DNA from: Acinetobacter rongchengensis | GTDB taxonomy: Bacteria > Pseudomonadota > Gammaproteobacteria > Pseudomonadales > Moraxellaceae | Direction of reading: 5' to 3' | Assembly: GCF_003611475.1 (NCBI RefSeq) | Contig: NZ_RAXT01000025.1 | Location: 1-44,086 of the forward strand | Length of the DNA stretch: 44,086 nt | In this document: positions 19,301-27,600 of the stretch, piece after piece | Position numbering within the stretch: position 1 is the first letter of the stretch | Layout of the letters: every line of letters begins with the position of its first letter | Notes under the pieces: generated by a model | The model's database searches: none | Told to the model about the DNA's origin: nothing | What the model saw: the letters and a program-made list of their open reading frames with translations, nothing else | Program-made: the position numbers and the translations under genes

Positions 19301-20604
19301 ATGACCATCTCATTTTTAGTGCGATGACACGCAATCAACCAAAAATGATGATGGAAAACGTACAGCCTTATCTAACTCGTTTTGCAGAATTGAATAACAT
19401 TAAGTCTGAGAAGTATGCCAACATTAACCAAGATTTGTTGCAAGCTGCAGCCAAAGTAAATCAAGCGATGTATTACTTGCCAATGAAAAAGGATGACTCG
19501 ATAGAAGTACTTCGCACGAATCTTGAGAATCAAGTCAAGTTTTATGAAACCAGCATCAAAACGATTTTGGATAAAACATTGGTAGATCAACCTGACATTG
19601 TTGATTTGTTTACGCCAGATAGAGACAGCATAAAAGAGAAAATTAATACGTTTATTGCGGAACGTGGCAAGTTGCATACTGAACTATCTTCATTGATTAA
19701 CTTCGCTAATCGTCATGAAGATCCTGAACTTTTCCAAAAGGACGCCATACAACATAGACGTTATATGCACGTTGCCCAAGGCTTGCATAAGTTCTTGTCT
19801 GAAAATGAGTATCCAATCCCACGGACTGAGCTCAACAAATATATCTCGCAATCTCGTTCTGAAATTGATCATGATCGTGTCTTTGCAGCGCAAGTACTTG
19901 GTGCAGCGAACAGTACAGTCTTTAGATCAGTTGTATTCCGTGATTATCGACAAATGTTGCGTAGTCAGTTTGCGATATGTGCACTCGACTTCATCAAAGA
20001 AAACAGCCCTAAACCATTGTCAGATGAACACTTAAAGTTAATTTCTTTAAGCTTACAGACGAACGATCGCTTAACATCAACTAATCAATCTCAGCTAAAA
20101 ACTGATTTCTACAAAAATGCGATGGTATTAGAGGGCTTAACAAGTGCTAAGAAGCCGTATTGGACGACCGCACATGAAATGTTTGCCCGTAGTGGTGAGC
20201 AGTACTTACAAGTGACCTTAGCAGAAATGAACTTGCGTAATGATTGGCTTGTTTACCCATGTCCTGAAGGTGGTTCATCTTCTGTAACTCAACCGCATGG
20301 TATAGAAAAAGATGCAATCATGAAGGAGATTCGCGAATTTACGGTGAAAGGCCTGGACTATATTCAGGAAAATATTGCTGAACTGCGTTTTGCTGATCAT
20401 CAGCAGTATGTCAGAAATGCAATGCACTTCTTCCAACCGGGTACAGATCAACATGAGAACCTAGTTAAATGGAATGAAGTCATTAATGAGATGTCACAAG
20501 CTGAATACGATGAATATTGGACTAAGCTCATGACCAACATTGAAGTACAAGCAGATCCAGAATTAAGCAAACAAAAGAATAGCGATCCTGAATTGGCACT
20601 ATAA
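13318..20604 (+). CDS. Large polyvalent protein with LPD1-type zincin domain (2428 aa)
   Basis: ATG 13318 has ATGGAG six bases upstream. Residues 1-~1500 are a large region without recognised motifs, charged and partly coiled coil. Residues ~1500-1578 form a Pro/Glu/Thr-rich linker. Then comes DTGMKMPGAKKDLYG (from residue 1583), matching the 'GGARKD' segment seen in polyvalent proteins of conjugative elements. The LPD1-like domain includes LGVAFGSRGRSAAMAHYEP, VINLTKNSGFGSFGHEFFHA with HEFFH at 1989-1993, and a late EMFAR motif (Glu 2287), a likely third zinc ligand. The family is known from phage and plasmid effectors thought to enter the recipient with the DNA. There is no signal peptide, so it is cytoplasmic or delivered. 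A paralogue lies downstream at 21613. Confidence 0.85.
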   Translation: MSTKKKWLDLSSFGAQLVVTPKTDLRNQAAIIKIKDVELLEKKLNTSLNSFLTGLKQTGKFVYITNEQNNDLSFMYKSSQDSLSLADIKSVFPYDSKNDLIEMDMSDIYLQNPMSSAEKNQWQSLFELNNQKSVVLYQAKQQKPFAPNTTIMGAVKQFNKADLGWNKLPTLLQSVDPLPLADLDHYGYQADKTLTRYYVDKEAALNAGLIEDTIEPIELSKQLVISVNSGGEVLALKDITQIPELTNYKISSHPAWPAYNSLPKQFIDIRELNKGLNTSIDPIVNALRSDDHAVNHQGLIKLQTLVTKINDCLYSYEENSIPSALAPFGIETTALQLVDNDWKVWEYNNQTLDVEEFDLADKIKDLIQSVQNNINNLRTFDPYSIGDSSFDRELIYESLDDIGTSLESLDLNQIKQTIPPEPKVPVKRLFNRIDHFFRHTKFKPNIPEPVIKDSLTKLALMRKIKQEYLQKIAKLKEERQAIVEAKATHTISERIEKAVAIQVAVATENAYVLDQQAYDDQAYEMELALSQLNIASTRLNNLYDSFFDSVIDREEYGTDLDNFLQSVVTDDELQDEMQRLLDEANEFEATHTSNDIDIYHFNVDLGEEPNGLWNEAVNQFDVVHYYDEQDQELSAVEKFEYSILGYSPSQESAMPDFNDMVFSNAVSVLDNSIEDMIATSAENVGKNYFSFHQQMPRILQQLHSINSQFTALGDGDAHSIASQYLSDESLERFYNLLEQDGNYKGFNKRIDVAHVLSELSSNIGNNPDSPILNRLPDIRSQLNHAINEELRVRTNPGNALANAIVFAATNEVLSLKETLEKDEIYVVDSFQNYLPKVIHKDHFNSNTQEQLFALNKKVAVSMAYKRYLQDFYQNAVGEESKSEAVIAIINNEHKHILTALGYLTPTYNEVTAPKNSKIENVVTLTEEAVKTYLAEGNALMVEPEVSARSLAVYSSTIASDQNFIRLLPMDLGQKVSSLQKQKTIMINGASSFEHILSSNPISENKLTYDDLKNVILNRILTKEAVPKYEKGLKLDIEVKNVYEHASSFLPLEKTDVNSENDFGNLFKHGLVLEALQSTPDSLKNGFNLNRDLINSALLQSFENRSIEEWTALKNKSLETKTGSLLSIITNPERIKEFEFPEINIYLTVSPADEQKHGAINLYFSGEQIPSTDRLIVKSSLNDLAADDKALFKALTLSNDSVLSTQEQMQYLIDSLEKRYQIFQSIENLHLKEKVLFNPELDDYKALTLRDADNQYIDPTAKQDLIDFVKSNDVMTNVDLMNVFTDYINQKEMDQAFENGSKIIVANDGADLVISVIDKDTPVLQHDQLRVFDNVEQFAKFNERGGLFKDFQLNGIKAHLVDQVLNDLGLRENILQTIKVPLSPSFENIDVKGLNEIVAVNISTLVNKIDFAFGEKLLESKDRFDLAIKVADDQAPLKLAIVNNAEHQQFVDQGYKILPTPKHPNSKNFLITDFAKSFKKAELFKSRDQVYKPEHMVQSAPVVEVAQEPLVEEPTVTEPEVQKPTEPEVQETTVEVVEPTEPVAPEQTSLFESEGKPEAEAPKEPKTTKPKATEPRSEVGLIEDTGMKMPGAKKDLYGPRLSLSQIQDMSLLQVKNLITRDKIWKKESVLQAKEAGRDIYIHLLTDAVRKMTNDQPRYPLENATEEQFKKVGAGYYDAVLSMRDALMEAKTVREFIPNACDLYVRLNEDKDLFTAFKSLDRSLFSLVESYAEYAATDMIISSELAKTDSSEARKTLTEALHHLRKELPPVKGTYSIYKKIRSAIDAKPFQDKVKATVTFRSGNIIDSSTLFSRSDAGLSEQVMDLLTAKKTKDATAENDDTQEVSLSEKNVSHIVDDTASTLDALFKEYAKPRTMRKAFKLSDVVVTENIASRNGQDVTAHTLQATFGFKAVEFGEYLNQSDRQIALNNAYDGCFALAKALDIDPKFVGFNGMLGVAFGSRGRSAAMAHYEPSNRVINLTKNSGFGSFGHEFFHAYDHLIFSAMTRNQPKMMMENVQPYLTRFAELNNIKSEKYANINQDLLQAAAKVNQAMYYLPMKKDDSIEVLRTNLENQVKFYETSIKTILDKTLVDQPDIVDLFTPDRDSIKEKINTFIAERGKLHTELSSLINFANRHEDPELFQKDAIQHRRYMHVAQGLHKFLSENEYPIPRTELNKYISQSRSEIDHDRVFAAQVLGAANSTVFRSVVFRDYRQMLRSQFAICALDFIKENSPKPLSDEHLKLISLSLQTNDRLTSTNQSQLKTDFYKNAMVLEGLTSAKKPYWTTAHEMFARSGEQYLQVTLAEMNLRNDWLVYPCPEGGSSSVTQPHGIEKDAIMKEIREFTVKGLDYIQENIAELRFADHQQYVRNAMHFFQPGTDQHENLVKWNEVINEMSQAEYDEYWTKLMTNIEVQADPELSKQKNSDPELAL

Positions 20605-20621
20605 GCAATTTTGAGATCTTG

Positions 20622-20655
20622 GATGCTATCCCCTGTGGGTGGCATCTTTTTTTTA
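20622..20655 (+). terminator. Rho-independent terminator
   Basis: GATGCTATCCC (20622-20632) pairs with GGGTGGCATC (20637-20646, with G-U pairs), followed directly by a run of eight T. It ends the 2428-aa gene. Confidence 0.85.
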
Positions 20656-20687
20656 TTTAAATCTTATAAATGGAATCAGGGGGCACT

Positions 20688-21347
20688 ATGGCAATAGCAA
20701 TTCCAAAGCAATTTGCTGGTTTTGGTCTAGCAGTTGCAATTATATCTGTGGCTAATCATTTCGGATTGGTCGATCTCTTTGCTCAAAGTGCTACACGGGC
20801 AATATCGAAACAAGCTCAATCAGTAGAGTCAGCCAATCCAGGCCAACCGAATGAACCTGAAAACGGTCTACAAATGGCAAAAGACTATGCTGAACATCAA
20901 AAAATGGTAGCCAATAGTGCAGCCATGCCATTTAAAAAAGAAGTGATTAATGTTTCCAGTATGGAAAACACACAACATTTTGGTCCTGTTTCAATGGAAT
21001 CTCAAAATGTTGATACTGTGTTTATCATTCGAGATAAGGCCACTAAAAGGTTACGAGCCGTTGTTCAGGTACCCAAAAAGCAAACTGTCAATATATCTCT
21101 TCCAATTGGTCAATACACCATTCAATATGCCCAAAACAATTATATTAAGGATGCTCCATGGCAAGGATTAAATAAGTTTTGGGGATACGGCACTACCTTT
21201 TTAGAAAGTAACCTTGAGCATAATGTTACCTTGGTCCAATATCCGAATAATAGTGGCTACTTTATTCGTGGTACTGGAATTATTGTAGGTGTAGAAGATG
21301 GCACCCAACCAGACGAACTCGCTAAAAACGAATTTGTTAAAATGTAA
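20688..21347 (+). CDS. Membrane-anchored hypothetical protein (219 aa)
   Basis: The ATG at 20688 is preferred because AGGGGGC sits just upstream; an in-frame ATG at 20670 precedes that site. An N-terminal hydrophobic stretch (FAGFGLAVAIISVANHFGLV) can serve as a signal anchor or uncleaved signal. A polar linker follows. The C-terminal domain of about 120 residues contains VFIIRDKATKRLRAVVQVPK and a NISLPIGQYTIQYAQ turn before FWGYGTTFLE. This recalls small beta-sandwich proteins of phages and plasmids with a 'V-P-x-G-x-Y-x-I-x-Y-A' motif. It has its own hairpin terminators on both sides and so forms a single-gene unit between the two giant genes. Function unknown. Confidence 0.75.
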   Translation: MAIAIPKQFAGFGLAVAIISVANHFGLVDLFAQSATRAISKQAQSVESANPGQPNEPENGLQMAKDYAEHQKMVANSAAMPFKKEVINVSSMENTQHFGPVSMESQNVDTVFIIRDKATKRLRAVVQVPKKQTVNISLPIGQYTIQYAQNNYIKDAPWQGLNKFWGYGTTFLESNLEHNVTLVQYPNNSGYFIRGTGIIVGVEDGTQPDELAKNEFVKM

Positions 21348-21365
21348 CCATCAGCTTTAAGCAAG

Positions 21366-21391
21366 ATGTCACCTATACGGTGGCATTTTTA
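21366..21391 (+). terminator. Rho-independent terminator
   Basis: ATGTCACC (21366-21373) pairs with GGTGGCAT (21379-21386), followed by a run of T. It ends the 219-aa gene. Confidence 0.75.
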
Positions 21392-21473
21392 TTTATAAAA
21401 AAAGAAAGAATAGTGCACGGTTTTAGATGGTTTTATTAAAAATGATAGGTATTTAAACAGTGCTATTTACTCG

Positions 21474-21517
21474 GTATATACTATTTTAAAGAATAACGCC
21501 TAAACCCTCCCTCAAAG
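21474..21517. promoter_or_regulatory. GTATATAC palindrome and AAACCCTCCCTCAAAG element before the second polyvalent gene
   Basis: In the 21392-21612 gap, GTATATAC occurs at 21474-21481 (followed by T, giving a -10-like TATACT) and AAACCCTCCCTCAAAG at 21502-21517. The same two elements sit together at 1864-1888. The rest of the gap is AT-rich with no ORF. Confidence 0.4.
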
Positions 21518-21612
21518 TTAATTTTTTAGTTTAATATAAGCACATATAAGTACTCGTAAGAGTCGTTTTAAAGTCTTGGATCATGCTATGTGACCAAGTA
21601 GGAGACTATAAA

Positions 21613-24600
21613 GTGAATGAAGTTAAATGGCCTAATTTAACTGGTCTTGGTGCGCGTCTTGTAGTATCGCCAGCCAACAATTTTCGCCCAAAAACGGCGA
21701 TGCTTGTTGTTAATGAATTTGAGCAATTCAAAAAATCTATTGAACAAAACAGTTCTAAGCAATTTGAACAAGTGTTAATGGATGCCCATTTTTATGAAGT
21801 GCAAAATGATGATGGTATTCATGCGTACTACTATAAGAACCCGGCAAAGTCTGGTATCGATCTAAACGATCTTCAGAAGGTCTTTCCAGCGTTTACCAAC
21901 GATATGAAAGTACCGACTAAGCAAGAAGATATTTATCTCACCAATCTACCGTTTAAGAAGAACATTCCGAACTGGAAAAGTTACTTCGCATCAGCGACCG
22001 AACGCCTTTCTGCTTTCCCTGAAGTGTATGTCAGTAAGCTAAACAATGGATCTAATATCCTTGATACGCTGAAAACCAGTCTTCAGGAATCGAACAAATC
22101 CTACTTGGCTCAATTTCAGTCTTCAAAAATTCCTTTTAATCGTCTTCAAGATTATGGCTATGAAAATATCTTCTCTAAAGTCTATCTAGATGAAGAATCG
22201 GCGATGGCCAGTGGCGAAAGTCTAGATAATCTAGCCAAAATTAAGTTGTCTCCATTTGCAGTACCCGTCAATTACGAAAAAGATGGTTCGTTACTGATTA
22301 TTGATGACTTGCGCCATATTCCTGAAATCTTTGCTCATGATCCGTATGAAGCATTGGGGTTAAATGACAATATTAACCTGGTGCATTTTGCTCATGAATA
22401 CGAGTCCACTTTTAATCAGCTGATTGAGCATGGCCGTGGCAACAGAATGTTTAACATGAGCTTTAAAGATGTTGATGCTTATGTACAAAAATTAGCTTCT
22501 GATCTTGTTGTGATAGACCGTGTGTTTAATCAACAGCAATTGCCGTATCCAAAGCTATTAGAATCAGCTAAACAAGGTATTCCAGCTTTTTATAAAGATG
22601 AACACGGCACATGGATGGCGTCTAAACAAGGTATTGAAACACGCCTTGTAGATAAGATGGTGTATGACGCTGCCATGCTTCGCCATGATGTCTTACAACA
22701 AATGGTACGCCAGATGCCAACAGGTAAAGTTTTCTTTGCCGATCTGAGCCAAGAGTTCTCTGAATTCTCTGTAAACATCGTTCCTAAGTTTAATGCGCTC
22801 TATGATCACCAATCTGCTGAAATCAAACAGCGTAAACTAGAAGAACAACTCAATGAATCAAATGTTAACGAGATCTTGAATGACCTTGATGTTAATTTTG
22901 AGGCAACTGAGAAGGCATCTATTACTGAGTCTGATCTACTCAACATTGCAAATGACCTCCCTACTCCAGAAATTGATGATGTTGCCGTACTTAAAGAGCT
23001 CTTAAAGTTTCCTGAAGAATTATTGGATGCAAGAGGCAATGACAAGGTGCGTGATTTCGCGCCGTCTATGCTTGAAATTAGACAGATCTTGGATGTCTAT
23101 GTCATTCCTAAGGCTACTGAACAAGCTCAACAAATTGAGAAGCAATATAGTGATTATCTAAATCAGAAATATGCTGAAATTCAAGATGTCGTGCGCTCAG
23201 CTACACAAACAAAAAACTTCAGCGTAGATGATATTCAAGCGATCTCTGACGAAATCGACACACACAATGTTGAGATCTCAAAACAGTACAATGAAGTTAA
23301 AAAAGTCTTATGGCAAAGTGAAACTTTGGTATCTGGCATTACGTCTGCAACAAATACCTTTTTGTTTAATAAAAACAGCTTCTACTACGCTAAAGATGAA
23401 AACGGCAAATTTGTAGGTTTTGAATCTGAAGTAGAAAGCAATCAACATAAAGCGGATCTGTTCAAATTACTATCTAAGCAATTCGACAATCAATTGGTTT
23501 CAATTAACACGCCTGAGCTTCAGGAATTTGTGAATAATGAAACTGCAGTTGATATGTTGATGTCACGCACGAACAATTATGTTGAGCAAAATATCAATGA
23601 TTTTGTTGCTGGTGATTTTTCTGCGCCTTTAGAGCTAGAGCAAGATGTACAGCGTTTAGAGTTAAGCGATCTGTGCACGGCTGATCTTGCTAATAACGAT
23701 AAATTAGCTTCAGCGTATTTTGAAGAGTTTACTCGGCTTCTTGATGAATCAAACTTTGATGAAGCATTTTTAAAACAATCTCTATCACAAACTAAAAGTG
23801 CGTCATTCTTAAAGAACGGTGTAAATGAGATTTTATTCCGTAATTTATTGGTGCCAAATGCAAGTGAAAACTTCAATCGTAAGACTAAATCTGATTCTGT
23901 TCCTGAGGATATTCTTGCTAAAACTTCATCACATACAGATGGGTTTAGTCTGGACCGTCAGTTCAATCGCTTTGTTGAAGTTCAAAGCTTCCAAAAGGCA
24001 TTAACAGCCAAATATCCGCAACAAGACTGGTCATTTATCACAAAGGATGACCGTGGCGAAAACATCAAGTCGATTGCTGAAGATATGCAGTCTGACATGG
24101 AAGAAGACCGTAAAGATGCAAAGGATCTGTTGTCGAGTATCGAACGTCAGTTTTATTCTAAAAATTCGACCTTATTTGTCTCGAACATGGATCTCGCTGC
24201 AGATGAAATCTATGTTCAGATTAAACCAACGGGTGACATTGACGATTTAAAAGTTAAAACCGTTAAATCAAATGAATTTGATGAAAACAAACATTTTTCA
24301 TTGTCTACCGATGGCTACAAAGCAACAAATCAAGCGTATGCGAACATTGCCAAGTATTTTGTTGAAAAAACCCTATATCTAGAAGATGGCGATTATGACA
24401 AGGCACAAAAACTAGCTGCCTTAGTGATTGCTGGTGAAGATAAAGAGCTCAAACAAGAAACTAAGAAAGTCTTTGGTGTAGAGCTGACTGCAGATGACTT
24501 GAAGCAAGTCCAAAGCATGCAGTTAGAAGATGGTAAGCTCCAGTTAAACAAAACTGCCCTACCGAACCACAACTACAACAACATTCAGCTATTCAACTAT

Positions 24601-27600
24601 CTGAACCTGATTGATATTAATCAGCGTACAGTTTTTGGCAAATTTGATGTTGAAGTACAAAAAGAATTTGAGGTGATTAAGGATCTTCTCAAACCTAATG
24701 TAGCTTTTCAGAATAACGTTAAATATTTTTCTCTAACAGCTGAAGAAGAGAACGTACAGTTCAATAGTGAATCTGAATACTTTAACACTCAGCTAGAAAA
24801 TGCTGTAAAGCACTATGAAGATCACCACGGCGCAATCAAGATCCCTGATCATGATTTGTTTATAACTGTGTTTCAAAAGAATGATCTTCAGTATATACGC
24901 CTCTACAATCATAAAGACAAAAATGCGCCGTTTATTGGGCATTCAGTTTCCCTAGATGCCAATATACATAAGGCTACTGGCTTTAATGATAGAGATGCGG
25001 TTAAAACGTCTGCGAATGCTTTGTTTAAGTTATCGACTTCACGCAACAGCATGACGTTTATGCCTCCAGCTAAGTTCACTTTTGAAAAATATTACGAGTC
25101 AGATCTCAACTTCTTCAAAGCTAAAGATAGTCAGCAAACTTTAATCAATAAAGTGTTTACGTCTTTACCAAACAAGATGTTCCAGTACATTTCTGATCAT
25201 CCATCTAATTTCAACTCTAAATTAGATTTCATCAGCAATCTTAATTCTGCAACATACGAAAAGTTTGAGGATCTTAGCTACGATAAAAAACCGAATGAAG
25301 TCACTGAGCTTCTGAGCAACATCTCTCCAGCGTACACCTATGTTATCGCTCATGTAGATGGCCAGACAGCAATCATGCCTAAAAACTTAACCAAAGTTTT
25401 TGATGTTCAGGCATTTGAAGAAGTTCATCCGTTTGATTTGGTGAACTCTAAACTTCAGAAAAGTGATCTTAAAGAACTTTTTAGCAATGGTATCAATGGT
25501 GAACCTGATCCGTTCATTAATAAGCTCAAATTTAGTGTTGTATTAAACCGTGTAGGTAATCCAGAACTTGAGGATATTCAGCCTAGATTTATGTTAGAGC
25601 AGATCGCCGTGAATGAGGCGTTTGCAGAAAAATATAAAACCTTAACCGCTTTAAATGAAGTCAATGCCGTCATGCTTGAGCATGTCAAAGCATTACAAGA
25701 TACGATTAAACAGGCTTATGCTGAGCATTTTGTAGGTTCCAACCCTAAAGTTCACCAATACAAGTTGCTAAACAAATCATCTCAACAAGATGAAACACCG
25801 CAATTGTTTATGGTTGATACGGACTATGAGCCTCAATTAACTGCCGTGCTTCTTCGTATACCGTCTCATGACTATCAGTATCAATTGATTACTGGTTTTG
25901 ATGATGTAGACCAGTTTAGTCACGAAATCTTAAATGCTATCGAATCTAAGGTTAATTTCGGTACCACTTTAGAGCAATTAGCACTATCTAACTTGCCTGA
26001 AATTCAGATTAAACACAAAACTGACTTTGAGAATAAACAGTTAGCAAGTTTGCATTTCCAAACTTTGATTACGAATACGCTTGGTGCTCTATACGATCAA
26101 ACCGCACACATAAAGCCGTATATCAAAACTGAAAATCACAAATTGTTTTTGGCCATCAAGCCATCGACCGACAATGAATATGCATCGGTTAAACTTTTTG
26201 GTGATAAGTCCGATATTCACGGTGATTACAAGTCTCTGTGCGTTTTTCCTGTTAAAAGTATGCGCTCAGTTGAAGATGTCTTACAACTTCAAAACCGTGT
26301 GTTTACTGACTTCACGTTTATCGATCAATTGGTACCAAAAGACAAATATGTGCCTGTTGATGTAAAGGTAGAGCCAAGTGACTCCCCTGCTATGTACTTA
26401 GGTGATGTAGGTGCCAAGTTTGGCGGTGCACATAAAGATCGCTACGGTGAATACATTTCATTGGAATATATTTCAGCGACATCAGCCGATCAAACAGCTA
26501 CGGACTATCGAAAAGCAAAAATCGTTGCAAATAAAGAATTCCAAGCTTGGTACACCAATACGCCACTCGGTATTGATGACAAAATATTCGTAAAGGCAAT
26601 GTATGACTACTGCCCAACTAAACCGTTATTCTCTAAAAATGCGTTGATGCTTGATAGCCAACGAGCGACAGAATTACGTGCGTATGTGGCTGTTGTTTCT
26701 AACATCAGAAATTTGATGGTAGATACTCAAGAAGAGTTGATTCATGCGGTAAGAAACAATAAAAGCTTATCTGCTGAAAGTCTTGGTATGACTGATCGCC
26801 AACGTAAAGACTATATCGGGCTTTATAGTAAAGGTACCAAGAACAACTACAAAAACTACTTCGAATTGCTTAGCAATTTGAATGAGTACTACATTATGCC
26901 AGAACATACAGGCGGTATCAGTGTTCAGCTTGAGAAAATCATCGAAAAAACGATTGATAAAGAACTCAGTGAGATTCTATCAACAGGTAAGATCTTTGAT
27001 TTTTACGGTAAGTCGAAAGTCACTAAAGATGTGAGCGATGCGATCAGCAACATGCAACGTACTGGCTTATATTCAACTGTGCTTGAACCATACGTTCTGA
27101 AAAGTGCGATTGAAAGTGGTTTAGTTAAAGCTGAATCTGCACCTATTTATGTTAAAGATCCTGTTGCACCAGTTATAGAAGCAACGACTGAAGCTGTGAA
27201 TACACCTAAAGCACCACGTTTGCCGTCATTTACCAGTGAAGTGAAAAAACTTGAAAATGGCTTTGTGACTGAAAAAGTCCAATCAAGTATTTACGGATTG
27301 TTAAATTACTCTCGTACTGGTCCTGATCATCGCCAAGGTGCCGATGTGGATTCATTCAAGCTTAAAGATGACTTTTCTATCCGTGGTGTTGAAGTAGGCA
27401 ATAAAGTTAGTCCTGTGGCTCAACAGTTGGTTAATGCCGTGTATGACTCATTGGCTGACTTAAAACAACTCATGGGCTTTAAATCAAACAATGGTTTATT
27501 GAACTTGGGTGTTGCTTTGGCTTCACGCGGAATTAAAGGATCTGCAGCGCATTTTGAACTGTCTAAGAACGTGGTTAACTTAACTCGTGATAGCGGATCT